Below are positions 1-7,536 of a stretch of 13,081 bases of DNA, piece by piece (position 1 is the first letter of the stretch; every line of letters begins with the position of its first letter). The notes under the pieces were generated by a model, which was not told the DNA's origin, made no database searches, and worked only from the letters and a program-made list of their open reading frames with translations. This DNA comes from Bacillota bacterium (GTDB taxonomy: Bacteria; Bacillota; Clostridia; Lachnospirales; Anaerotignaceae). A program made the position numbers and the translations under genes. The stretch lies in assembly GCA_017547125.1 (NCBI GenBank), contig JAFYQL010000176.1, positions 1 through 13,081 of the forward strand, read 5' to 3'.

Positions 1-1961
1 ATATCAAAACCGAAAAATCCAAGCCTTTTTCATTCTGTTTAAAAGGCTTTTTTGCAGGCTTGCTTATCGCTTTGGCTGCATTCTTTTTGTGCGTAAAATT
101 TGCCGGCCTTAAAATGTGGCAATCCGTTCTCATTTCTATCGGCTTTGTACTTGTAGGTGCTTTAAAACTCGAAAACGAACACAAGCTGACCAAAATTATA
201 ACCTGGGCACTTTTTATTCTTACCACTCTTTTTTCTTTTTATATAGTTGAAACACTTAACCTCAACAGTCTTTATAATGACCTCACATTTTTGCAGGGCG
301 TACTCAATATGGTGTGGTACAGTATTGTGCTTGTGCTTATCTACTTTGTTTTCCGCAGAAAAAGCCTTTCTGCCATAGTTGCAATGCTTATTTTCCTTTC
401 TATAGGTGTTGCAAATCACTATGTACTTGTTTTCAGAGGCACAACTATTTTCCCAAATTACATTTTCGCTCTGGAAACGGCTATGAATGTTGCCGACAAC
501 TTAGAATACACACCCGACAGCACCATGGTATACTGCTTTGTACTTTGTGCTTTGTATGCCTTTGCTCTTATCCGTGCAAAATATGGTTGGAAAAAAGATC
601 ATCCGAGTCCAAGGTTTATAGTTATCACATTTTCTGCTTTCATTGCTTACGGCACTGCTTTCTTCACCACCGATATGCTCAGAGCGCTTGAAATTTATGC
701 TCAGCAGTGGAAAACACAGGCAAACGGCTTTGTGCTTAACTTTACCGCAGCCATTACATACAGTTTTGTTGACGAACCAAAGGGTTACCGTGCAGAAATA
801 GCCCACACCATTGAAGATTATTTTTCAGCACAGACAGACGACGGAACAAATCCAGTAAATGTTATCTGCATAATGAATGAGTCCTTTGCCGACTATTCAA
901 TATATGAATATTTTTCGATGACAGAAGACCCTATGCCTTATTACCATTCTCTTAAGGAAAACACAATAAAAGGCAGCGTTTATGTTTCCGTAACAGGCGG
1001 CGGAACTGCAAACTCCGAGTTTGAGTTTCTGACAGGCAACACCCTTGCTTTTCTTCCGGAAGCAACGGTTGCATATCAGCTTTATTTTGACGAAAAAACA
1101 CCTGCCAGTATAGACGAATTTGTTTCCCTTGGCTATGAAACAACTGCTTTTCATCCATACGAGGCATCAGGCTGGAACAGACCTATGGTGTATGAATATA
1201 TGAATTTTGACCAGCAGCTTTACGAAGACGATGTTACAAAAAAAGGCAGGGTGCGAAAATACATAAGCGACAGCAGTGACTATCAGGAAATTTTCCGTAT
1301 TACAGAAGAAAACCAGGGCGATGTTTTTGTGTTTAACGTAACGATGCAAAACCACAGCGGGTATTCAGAAGACTGGCCTAACCTTGATGAGCAAAACTAT
1401 GCCGCAGGCAGATACAAAAACAAAAACTATACTGATGCTTTAAATCAGTATCTTTCACTCACAAAAGAAAGCGATGACGCCATTAAAGAGCTTATAGACC
1501 ACTACAGCAACATTGATGAAGAAACTCTCATCGTATTCTTCGGTGACCATCATCCGCCACTTTCAAACGACTTCTACGAAGACATCCACGGAAAAGCTAT
1601 GGATGAAAGAAGCATGGAAGAGGTTATGCTTCACCACAAAACACCTTTCTTTATATGGGCAAACTACGATATTCCGGAAGAAGAAGGTCTTGAAATGAGC
1701 CTTAATTTCCTTATGAACAAGACTTTTGAAACTGCGGGCATTCCTCTCACAGAATATCAGCTTTTCCTCAACGAAGTTAAAAAAGAAATTCCGGTTATAA
1801 ACCGTGTAGGATACATAACAAAAGACGGCGAATACATAGAAAAACACGAAATAAATAAGCTCACACCAAAACAGCGCGAGCTTGTAAAAATGTACGAATA
1901 CCTTCAGTACAACAATATTTTTGACAATGAAAATATGCCGTCAAACTTCTTCAACTATTGA
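1..1961 (+). CDS. LTA synthase / phosphoglycerol transferase family membrane protein, 5'-truncated by the window edge
   Basis: The frame is open to the first base of the window (codon phase begins at base 3), so the true start lies outside; a TTG at base 60 is a possible but unnecessary start. The N-terminal part (to about base 700) has roughly seven hydrophobic membrane stretches and includes an NHYVLVFRGT motif typical of LtaS-like proteins. The extracellular sulfatase-fold domain follows. NESFAD (E at 879) matches the metal-binding glutamate, GGGTANSEFEFL (T at 1005) the nucleophilic threonine, QNHSGY (H at 1353) the metal/substrate histidine, and FGDHHPP (D and H at 1545-1550) the second metal pair. 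All catalytic residues are therefore present. In the family, these enzymes transfer glycerol-phosphate from phosphatidylglycerol to build lipoteichoic acid or related polymers. The exact polymer cannot be told from sequence. No terminator is seen before ribU, so read-through is possible. Confidence 0.9.
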   Translation, partial: IKTEKSKPFSFCLKGFFAGLLIALAAFFLCVKFAGLKMWQSVLISIGFVLVGALKLENEHKLTKIITWALFILTTLFSFYIVETLNLNSLYNDLTFLQGVLNMVWYSIVLVLIYFVFRRKSLSAIVAMLIFLSIGVANHYVLVFRGTTIFPNYIFALETAMNVADNLEYTPDSTMVYCFVLCALYAFALIRAKYGWKKDHPSPRFIVITFSAFIAYGTAFFTTDMLRALEIYAQQWKTQANGFVLNFTAAITYSFVDEPKGYRAEIAHTIEDYFSAQTDDGTNPVNVICIMNESFADYSIYEYFSMTEDPMPYYHSLKENTIKGSVYVSVTGGGTANSEFEFLTGNTLAFLPEATVAYQLYFDEKTPASIDEFVSLGYETTAFHPYEASGWNRPMVYEYMNFDQQLYEDDVTKKGRVRKYISDSSDYQEIFRITEENQGDVFVFNVTMQNHSGYSEDWPNLDEQNYAAGRYKNKNYTDALNQYLSLTKESDDAIKELIDHYSNIDEETLIVFFGDHHPPLSNDFYEDIHGKAMDERSMEEVMLHHKTPFFIWANYDIPEEEGLEMSLNFLMNKTFETAGIPLTEYQLFLNEVKKEIPVINRVGYITKDGEYIEKHEINKLTPKQRELVKMYEYLQYNNIFDNENMPSNFFNY

Positions 1962-1963
1962 TT

Positions 1964-2022
1964 TTGTAGACAAAGCAGCAAAAACATAGTATCATCATTT
2001 TATTGTGACTAAACAAAAGGAG
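1964..2022 (+). promoter_or_regulatory. Candidate weak promoter and RBS for ribU
   Basis: TTGTAG (1964-1969) and TAGTAT (1987-1992) are spaced 17 bp apart and each match the sigma-A hexamers at about four of six positions. An AAAGGAGAG ribosome-binding site (2016-2023) precedes the ATG. The 69-bp gap is too short for a full FMN riboswitch and has none of its conserved motifs. The promoter is tentative; the gene may instead be co-transcribed from upstream. Confidence 0.3.
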
Positions 2023-2030
2023 AGTATGCT

Positions 2031-2627
2031 ATGCAGTCAAGAAATAAAGTCAGCACAACAAGAAAAATGGTTGTTACGGCAATGCTTTCAGCCGTTTCTG
2101 CAGTGCTTATGATTATAGATTTCAGTGTGCCGTTTATGCCGTTTTTCATCAAGATGGATGTTTCCGAGCTTCCGGCACTTATCGCATCATTCAGCCTCGG
2201 CCCTGTTTCAGGTGCAGCCGTGTGCCTTATCAAAAACCTTATCAACCTTTTCCGCACATCAACAGGCGGTGTGGGTGAGTTCTGTAACTTTGTGCTGGGT
2301 GCATGCTTTGTTATGCCGGCAGGTATTATTTACAGAAAAATGAAAACAAGAAAAGGTGCTCTTATAGGATGCCTCGCAGGTGCGGCAGTTATGGCGGTTT
2401 TAAGCGTGCCTATCAACTACTTTGTGACATATCCTATATACGCAAAGATAATGCCTGTTGAAACCATTATAGAGCTTTATCAGGCGATTATTCCTTCTGT
2501 AAACGGGCTTCTTAGCTGTCTTGTGGTTTTCAACATGCCATTTACATTCTTAAAAGGCATCATCGATTCGGTGCTTACATTTGTTATCTACAAACGAATT
2601 TCACCAATTATAAAAGGGCATCACTAA
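2031..2627 (+). CDS. ribU: Riboflavin ECF transporter S component RibU
   Basis: This is a 198-residue integral membrane protein with about five or six hydrophobic segments, the usual size of an ECF S component. RibU hallmarks are the basic N-terminus leading into a first helix (residues about 12-30), then FIKMDVSELPALIASFSLGP (about 41-60), SGAAVCLIKNLINL and GVGEFCNFVLGA, which line the flavin site in known RibU proteins. The basic segment YRKMKTRKGA sits on the cytoplasmic side. S components bind the vitamin and work with shared EcfA, EcfA' and EcfT subunits encoded elsewhere. The ATG at 2031 has AAAGGAGAG upstream. No FMN riboswitch is visible, which is unusual for riboflavin transport but not rare when the gene lies inside another transcript. 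Another S-component specificity is possible but less likely. Confidence 0.85.
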   Translation: MQSRNKVSTTRKMVVTAMLSAVSAVLMIIDFSVPFMPFFIKMDVSELPALIASFSLGPVSGAAVCLIKNLINLFRTSTGGVGEFCNFVLGACFVMPAGIIYRKMKTRKGALIGCLAGAAVMAVLSVPINYFVTYPIYAKIMPVETIIELYQAIIPSVNGLLSCLVVFNMPFTFLKGIIDSVLTFVIYKRISPIIKGHH

Positions 2628-2632
2628 AACAA

Positions 2633-2831
2633 AAAAGCTGATTGGATAAGCTACTTCCGATTAAGAAAACATACTTCTCTTTACTTATTGGATTTCTTAA
2701 GCGGAATAGCGATAGTAGAATAAGAAAGCTTAAAATTTCATATTTTATTCAAAAAATAAAAGCCTTGAATTTTCAAGGCTTTTATAATTTTAAGTTTTCT
2801 TATTCGTACGCCGAATTTCCAATCAGCTTTT
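2633..2831. repeat. Large self-complementary element: outer inverted repeat enclosing two hairpin arms
   Basis: Nearly the whole ribU/racemase intergenic region pairs with itself. P1: AAAAGCTGATTGGA (2633-2646) with its exact complement 2818-2831. P2: 2650-2668 with 2693-2710 (about 17 bp, one bulge at 2654, one mismatch at 2660). P3: 2718-2737 with 2786-2805 (20 positions, the single non-Watson-Crick one being G2728.U on + strand RNA). The P3 loop carries the terminator hairpin 2756-2785. Single-stranded joints are 2647-2649, 2711-2717 and 2806-2817, giving a three-way junction. AAGAAAAC at 2663-2670 can also pair with 2794-2801, extending P1 in an alternative fold. It could be a decayed MITE, a structured 3' UTR or small RNA, or a DNA cruciform. 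No clear target-site duplication flanks it. Confidence 0.7.
2756..2785. terminator. Bidirectional intrinsic terminator between ribU and the racemase-like gene
   Basis: A perfect 14-bp stem (ATAAAAGCCTTGAA and its complement) has a two-base loop. On the minus strand it is followed by TTTTTT (2755-2750), a proper U-tract ending the six-gene minus-strand operon. On the plus strand the T-run lies within the stem and is followed by AATTTTAAG, so termination of ribU is weaker. Confidence 0.8.
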
Positions 2832-2835
2832 ATTT

Positions 2836-3498
2836 TTACATTTCTGCAAGCATTTTCTTAATTTCATTAAATGCTATTGTTGGGCTTGTAAGAACAGGTA
2901 CTCTTGTTTCTTTAAGCTTTGGTGCGATACGTGACATACTTGCCTGAGCAAGAACAACAACGTCGCTAACTTCAGCCTGTTTATAGATTTCTTCTGCAAG
3001 AAGTTCATCGTGTTTGATTTTTCCCTCTTCTGTTGCAAGAAGTTCGATAACGCCGTCTAAAAGACAAGGTTTAACGTTAACTTCTTTGCCCATTTCAGCT
3101 GCAGTCTTTTCGATAAGAGCACAGCTCGGTTTAAGTGTTGAAGCAACAGTACCGATAACCGCAATGTTTGTACCAATTTCAACAGCTTTTTTAGCCATAG
3201 GCTCGTCAATCTTGATGTAAGGGATATTTACCATACCCCTTAAAATATCAACTGCATCGCCTACAGATGAGCACTGGTTTAAGATAATGTCAGCTCCGCT
3301 TTTTTCAGCACACTGAACATACATGCTCATTTTTGAAAGAACTCTAGGTGTTACGCCATAAACTTTTGCTTCAGGAAGAAGACTGTCATCAACGATATTG
3401 ATAAGTTCAACATCAGGAATGATTTCAGCTGCAAGTTTATTGAGCATATCAAGAGTAAGTGTATTTGTGTTTAAAATTACAAGTGTTTTCTTTTTCAC
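2836..3498 (-). CDS. Aspartate/glutamate racemase-superfamily protein lacking the second catalytic cysteine
   Basis: The 220-residue protein starts at a GTG (3498) preceded by GAGG at 8 nt, which places the conserved MKKKTLVILNTNT strand at the N-terminus. An ATG at 3525 overlapping gntR would add nine residues but has a poor RBS. The two-lobed Asp/Glu racemase fold is suggested by NQCSSVGD around Cys76 (first catalytic cysteine position), IDEPMAKKAVE (97-107), the glycine-rich IAVIGTVAST (112-121), and VVVLAQASMSRI (180-191). Classical racemases carry the second catalytic cysteine in that last motif; here it is Ala186. Such one-cysteine relatives include decarboxylase-like and hydantoin-racemase-like proteins, so amino acid racemization should not be assumed. 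It is the last gene of the TRAP/LarA operon, which suggests it acts on the transported acid or a product of it. Substrate unknown. Confidence 0.75.
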   Translation of the reverse strand: MKKKTLVILNTNTLTLDMLNKLAAEIIPDVELINIVDDSLLPEAKVYGVTPRVLSKMSMYVQCAEKSGADIILNQCSSVGDAVDILRGMVNIPYIKIDEPMAKKAVEIGTNIAVIGTVASTLKPSCALIEKTAAEMGKEVNVKPCLLDGVIELLATEEGKIKHDELLAEEIYKQAEVSDVVVLAQASMSRIAPKLKETRVPVLTSPTIAFNEIKKMLAEM

Positions 3499-3514
3499 TT
3501 TGGTAACCTCTTTT

Positions 3515-4255
3515 CTACTCAGCATCTTTCTTTACATTGGCCTCTTTGCCATAGCGTTCAAGGCTTTCTGCAACATATTCAAGATGTTCCTGAGCAATAA
3601 CCTTGGCTATATATGGTTTCTTGTTGGCTATTGCATCAACAAGGTCTCTATGCTGCTCAAACTTTTTCTGTTTTGCAGCAACATTTTTATCACCAATTAT
3701 ATACTGCCAATGTTCTTCTATTATCTTCATAACAAGACCTGATACAATACGTGACAAGTTCATAAGAAGATTACTGCCACATGAACGGCCAATAAGCGAA
3801 TGAAGCTCTGTATCAAGGGCGCTCATTTCTTTGCTGTCATTACAGTTTTCCATTGCCTGAATGCAGCGGCGCATATCTCGTATATCCTTTTCAGTTCTGT
3901 TTGTAGCAGCTTTTTCCGCAATATACACTTCGATAACTTTTCTCAACTCAATCATCTCTTTCATAGAAAGAGAATCGTCATAGAGCATAAGCATCAATAT
4001 TTTGAAAACTGCAGAATTGCCGGCGGATTTCAAAAATGTTCCTTCACCGCGTCTGCTTTCCAGAACACCAATGATACTTAAAGCACTATATACCTCTCTA
4101 ATATGGGCACGAGATACACCAAGCTTTTTAGCCATCTGGTTTTCGGAATACATTTTGTCGCCACTTTTTATGTCGCCCTCGTAAATCATATTAAGTATCT
4201 GATCTACAATAACATCATATCGTTCTTCTTTTGAAAGAAAATTTACATCTTCCAC
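3515..4255 (-). CDS. FadR-subfamily GntR transcriptional regulator (wHTH plus FCD ligand-binding domain)
   Basis: The 246-residue protein starts at GTG (4255) with AGGGG about 9 nt upstream, 31 bp after the LarA homologue. Residues 12-77 form the winged helix-turn-helix: IKSGDKMYSENQMAKKLGVS leads into the recognition helix (RAHIREVYSAL) and the wing GVLESRRGEGTFL. Residues about 95-235 form the all-helical FCD domain, with the metal-ligand set Asp148, His152, His202 and His224 in the usual spacing. FCD regulators bind organic acids through this metal and usually repress the transport or catabolic operon that encodes them. Its place in the operon implies autoregulation, and GGTC/GACC palindromes upstream of dctP are the candidate operators. 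The 3' end overlaps an alternative start of the next gene, suggesting translational coupling. Confidence 0.9.
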   Translation of the reverse strand: MEDVNFLSKEERYDVIVDQILNMIYEGDIKSGDKMYSENQMAKKLGVSRAHIREVYSALSIIGVLESRRGEGTFLKSAGNSAVFKILMLMLYDDSLSMKEMIELRKVIEVYIAEKAATNRTEKDIRDMRRCIQAMENCNDSKEMSALDTELHSLIGRSCGSNLLMNLSRIVSGLVMKIIEEHWQYIIGDKNVAAKQKKFEQHRDLVDAIANKKPYIAKVIAQEHLEYVAESLERYGKEANVKKDAE

Positions 4256-4286
4256 GTCACTTTACCCCTACGGAGAAATTTTTGTA

Positions 4287-5618
4287 TCATTTAAGAGGAT
4301 CACTGAGAAGTGTTCCCTCTTCATCAAATTCAAGGTCTTCGAAATCGCCAATAAATTCGATGTCGTCTCTGAGTTTAAGTACGTCATAAAGTCCCTTTGA
4401 AACAAGGAATTTACCTTCATGAAGTGTACTGTCAATTACACATACTTTAACAGTTTCTTCTGTCTTTCTTCCTTCTGTAGCCATAAGCATATTAAGGCAG
4501 TTTACGCCTGTTTCGATGGCAGCCTTATCTGTTGGAGCAGGATAAGGAATCTTGATTTTCTGAAGGAAAGTAGTTGTTAAGCCGTTTGTATATGTAGCAT
4601 TAAAGTCAATTTTGTCATAGTATCTCTTTGTGATAATGTCTGCCTGACCAACACCAACAGCGTTGCCGTGGCTTACGTCTGTAAGGTCAAGAAGGGCAAT
4701 TTTATCAATAAGAGGACCGCTGTTTCTGAAGTCTTCTGTTTCGCCTGCTGAATAAAGTTTTTCAGGTTCATAGAGACCGCCAACGCCGTAACGGCCAATC
4801 ATATTGCAGTCCATACCTGTACCGCTGATGTTTTTGCCGCCGCGTTTAACAACGAGAAGGTCACATGTTTTAAATGGAAGATGTGGATAAAGCTCGTCAG
4901 CTCTTGCAAAGAGTTTTGGTTCTACATCCGGAATATCATAACCATTTACTACATGAAGTTCACCTAATCTGTCTTCTGGGTTTTCAATAAGACCAACACC
5001 ACAGATTACGTTTACTTCAGGATGACGGCATACAAATTTTCCGTTTGCAGGAATGATATTTGTAAGACCCCAAACACCCTGATTATGTACATAACCAGCC
5101 ATAACTTTTTTGCCCATGCCGATAGTCATCATCTTCATAAGGCCACTTTCAGTTTTGCTGTTATGTTCTGTATGTTTTTTAATACGGTTTACAACAATAA
5201 CGCCGTCTGCGCCCCATGCATTTTTATCAATATAGCATGGTGTACCAAGTTCAGTTTCACCGATATATACCGGTTCCATATCTGAAAGGATAGGGCACTT
5301 AATTACATCATCAGTAAAGCCAAGGCCACGAAGCATTTCTTCCTGACCTTCTGCTGTTGCGCCGCCATGGCTGCCCATTGATGGGAAGATGAATGGTTCG
5401 CCGCCGCAATCTTTAACTTCCTGAACGATCTGAGCAATTACATCTACCATACCGTGAACACCACGGCTACCTGCTGTAATCGCAATTCGCATGCCCGGCT
5501 TAACTTTTTCAGCTAAGCCGAACTCTGCGAGTTTCATTTTAATTTCTTCACGTGGATTGTCCACGTGTGGGACGTCTTTATAATGCTGTACCGCTTTAAT
5601 CATTTTTGGAATCTGCAT
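4287..5618 (-). CDS. LarA-family (nickel-pincer nucleotide) 2-hydroxyacid racemase/epimerase homologue, DUF2088
   Basis: The 443-residue soluble protein has an AGGAGG site six bases before its ATG. The N-terminal LarA domain (DUF2088) shows AGSRGVHG (Arg52) and MGSHGG (His84), matching the substrate arginine and first catalytic histidine of LarA (Arg75, His108 in L. plantarum). Downstream are His152 (EHNSKTESG), Lys162 (GLMKMMTIGMG) and His178 (YVHNQG). Their spacing, 10 and 16 residues, is identical to LarA His174, Lys184 and His200: the second catalytic base, the lysine tethering the pincer cofactor, and the nickel ligand. This supports an active NPN enzyme. Surrounding sequence differs clearly from lactate racemase (no GGxKxxxPG), so the substrate is probably another 2-hydroxyacid. 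Cofactor genes larB, larC and larE are not in the window. It lies 42 bp downstream of dctM, so the transporter probably brings in its substrate. Confidence 0.82.
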   Translation of the reverse strand: MQIPKMIKAVQHYKDVPHVDNPREEIKMKLAEFGLAEKVKPGMRIAITAGSRGVHGMVDVIAQIVQEVKDCGGEPFIFPSMGSHGGATAEGQEEMLRGLGFTDDVIKCPILSDMEPVYIGETELGTPCYIDKNAWGADGVIVVNRIKKHTEHNSKTESGLMKMMTIGMGKKVMAGYVHNQGVWGLTNIIPANGKFVCRHPEVNVICGVGLIENPEDRLGELHVVNGYDIPDVEPKLFARADELYPHLPFKTCDLLVVKRGGKNISGTGMDCNMIGRYGVGGLYEPEKLYSAGETEDFRNSGPLIDKIALLDLTDVSHGNAVGVGQADIITKRYYDKIDFNATYTNGLTTTFLQKIKIPYPAPTDKAAIETGVNCLNMLMATEGRKTEETVKVCVIDSTLHEGKFLVSKGLYDVLKLRDDIEFIGDFEDLEFDEEGTLLSDPLK

Positions 5619-5660
5619 ATATTTCGCCTCCTAAAACAATTAAACGACTAGTTATCTAAA

Positions 5661-6938
5661 TTAGTTCTGCATTAATGATGGAAGGAATTCTACAGTTGCA
5701 GGTACATATGTTACGATGAGGAGCCAGATGATTGAGATAGCGATCATAGGCATAGCGTGTTTAAGAGTACCGCTAAGTTTTTCGTCTGCAATCTGGTTAC
5801 CAAGAAGGATACATGTACCAACTGGAGGTGTGATAAGACCGATACAAAGGTTGAGGGCCATAATTACACCAAAGTGGATTGTTGTCATACCAAGTGTCTT
5901 TACAAGTGGAACAAGGATAGGTGCTAACATAACGATAGCAGCATTTGCTTCCATAATCATACCAACGATAAGAAGAAGAACGTTGATAAGAAGAAGGATA
6001 ACGAACTTGCTTTCTGTAATTGCAAGGAAGAGTTCGATAATAGCCTGTGGAAGACCACTTGTTACTACTACCCAGCTTGCACCCTTAGCAAAACCTACAA
6101 GAAGAAGGATAGTTGCTGCTGTGATACCAGCTTCTGCACACATTGGAAGAACCTGTGAGAATTTGATATCTCTGTAGATGAAAAGACCTACGAAAAGTGT
6201 GTATGCACATGTTACAGCTGCAGCTTCAGTTGCTGTGAAGATACCACCGAAGATACCGCCAAGTACGAGGATAGGCATGAAGAGAGCCCAGATTGAGTTA
6301 AGTGTAATTTTAGCAATTTCCTTAACAGGTTTCATCTTATGGCCTCTGATACCTTTGCTCTTAGCATAGAACATAGCATAGATAGCAAGGATAACAGCAA
6401 GACCAAAACCAGGAATCATAGCACCCATGAAGAGAGCACCGATTGATGTTTCAGTAGCATTACCATAAACGATAAGGAAGATTGATGGTGGAATGATAGG
6501 ACCAAGAATTGATGCTGCAGAAGCAATAGCTGCTGCGAAACCGCCGCTGTAGCCTTCTTCTTTCATTGAAGGAATAAGGATACCACCGATAGCTGATACT
6601 GTAGCAACACCTGAACCTGAAATAGCTGCGAATACTGCTGAAGCGAATACGCAAACTACTGCAAGTGAACCTGTGATCCAACCAAAGAAACAGTCAGCAA
6701 CTGCAACGAGTTTCTTTGAACATGAACCTGACATGAAGTTACCTGCAAGCATGAAGAATGGAATAGCAAGAAGTGCTACTGAGTCGATACCTGTGAATGT
6801 TTTCTGCGCAAGTACAACTGCTGGAAGACCACCCTTTAAGAGTGATACGATACATGCGATACCAAGTGAGAAGCCTACAGGAATACCTAAAATAGAAAGT
6901 CCTAAAAGCATTAAGATAAGAAGTGCGCCAACGTTCAT
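5661..6938 (-). CDS. dctM: TRAP transporter large permease (DctM family)
   Basis: The 425-residue, very hydrophobic protein has about twelve predicted membrane segments, the standard size of a DctM subunit, which forms the sodium-coupled translocation path of TRAP transporters. Family signatures are present in both halves: GSGVATVSAIGGILIPSMKE and the following ILGPIIPPSIFLIVYG (about residues 108-160), and in the second half the MIMEANAAIVMLAPILVPL and GLITPPVGTCILLG segments. The ATG shares one base with the dctQ stop (TAATG), with AGGAGG about 10 bases upstream, so the two permease subunits are translationally coupled. It is encoded between dctQ and the LarA homologue. Substrate cannot be read from the permease; the C4-dicarboxylate name is only a family label. 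Confidence 0.95.
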   Translation of the reverse strand: MNVGALLILMLLGLSILGIPVGFSLGIACIVSLLKGGLPAVVLAQKTFTGIDSVALLAIPFFMLAGNFMSGSCSKKLVAVADCFFGWITGSLAVVCVFASAVFAAISGSGVATVSAIGGILIPSMKEEGYSGGFAAAIASAASILGPIIPPSIFLIVYGNATETSIGALFMGAMIPGFGLAVILAIYAMFYAKSKGIRGHKMKPVKEIAKITLNSIWALFMPILVLGGIFGGIFTATEAAAVTCAYTLFVGLFIYRDIKFSQVLPMCAEAGITAATILLLVGFAKGASWVVVTSGLPQAIIELFLAITESKFVILLLINVLLLIVGMIMEANAAIVMLAPILVPLVKTLGMTTIHFGVIMALNLCIGLITPPVGTCILLGNQIADEKLSGTLKHAMPMIAISIIWLLIVTYVPATVEFLPSLMQN

Positions 6939-7432
6939 TAGTTTTCACCCTCCTTTGTTTTGTTAGTAATTTTTTCAAGAATAATTTCGATCATACCAAG
7001 GATCATAAGGAATGTACCAATTGGAACGGCACCGTAAACAACACCCATAGGGAGGTTGAGACCTGGAGAAATACTTACCATTGTATCAAGTGCAAGGTTG
7101 TATGATAAAGGTAATAAGTAAACAAGGAATCCTAATACTACGAAGTCTGTTACAAGTGTGAAGTATCTCTTGAAGTTACCTTTGAACATGTTGATTAAGA
7201 AGTCTACCTGAAGGTGTTTGTTTCTTCTTACTGCAACGAATGAGCCAAGAAGAACTACGTATACGAACATGTATCTTGTGATTTCTTCTGACCAGATGTT
7301 TGAGTCATTAAAAATGTAACGAAGAATTACCTGATATACCATAGCTGCAACCATAAGGAACATAAGAACACCCATGATAGCCATGCAGATTTTTTCAAGT
7401 ATATCGAGGAATTTTGAATATGCTTTAAGCAT
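6938..7432 (-). CDS. dctQ: TRAP transporter small permease (DctQ family)
   Basis: The start is placed at the ATG at 7432 because AAAAGGGGGA (7450-7441) lies 8 bases before it; an ATG at 7456 would put that ribosome-binding site inside the gene and lacks its own. The resulting 164-residue protein has four predicted transmembrane helices, typical for DctQ. Helix 1 begins near residue 16 and helix 2 follows the motif SNIWSEEITRYMFVYVVLLG, the family signature around the W-x-EE-x-x-R core. The basic RRNKHLQVD follows. DctQ forms a tight complex with DctM in the membrane. The stop overlaps the dctM start by one base. A gap of 104 bp with a stem-loop separates it from dctP. Confidence 0.93.
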   Translation of the reverse strand: MLKAYSKFLDILEKICMAIMGVLMFLMVAAMVYQVILRYIFNDSNIWSEEITRYMFVYVVLLGSFVAVRRNKHLQVDFLINMFKGNFKRYFTLVTDFVVLGFLVYLLPLSYNLALDTMVSISPGLNLPMGVVYGAVPIGTFLMILGMIEIILEKITNKTKEGEN

Positions 7433-7485
7433 TTTGAGTTTCCCCCTTTTGTACATTATTGTTCATTATTTTTTTGGAAAACAAA

Positions 7486-7507
7486 AGGGAATGTATAAAC
7501 ATTCCCT
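7486..7507 (-). terminator. Intercistronic stem-loop between dctP and dctQ (attenuating terminator or 3' mRNA stabiliser)
   Basis: AGGGAATGT and ACATTCCCT form a perfect 9-bp stem with an ATAA/TTAT loop. Read on the minus strand the stem is followed by TTTGTTTTCC, a terminator-like T-rich tract. It lies 29 bp after the dctP stop and 53 bp before the dctQ start, where it could end part of the transcripts and protect the dctP mRNA, giving excess binding protein over permease. Confidence 0.65.
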
Positions 7508-7536
7508 CTGTTAACTACTAATTAATTAACTGATAA

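Noticed and set aside
2642..2947. Open frame of about 100 codons running through the ribU/racemase intergenic region
   Set aside because: It starts inside the structured element, has no ribosome-binding site, runs through the terminator hairpin and ends antisense to the racemase gene. The peptide is low-complexity and F/Y/K-rich.
5716..6369. Open frames on the plus strand opposite dctM (153 and 63 codons)
   Set aside because: Antisense shadows of a clear membrane protein gene; the translated peptides have no family features and no upstream ribosome-binding sites.
7433..7456. Upstream ATG adding eight residues to DctQ
   Set aside because: The AAAAGGGGGA ribosome-binding site would lie inside this extension, and nothing resembling an RBS precedes the upstream ATG.
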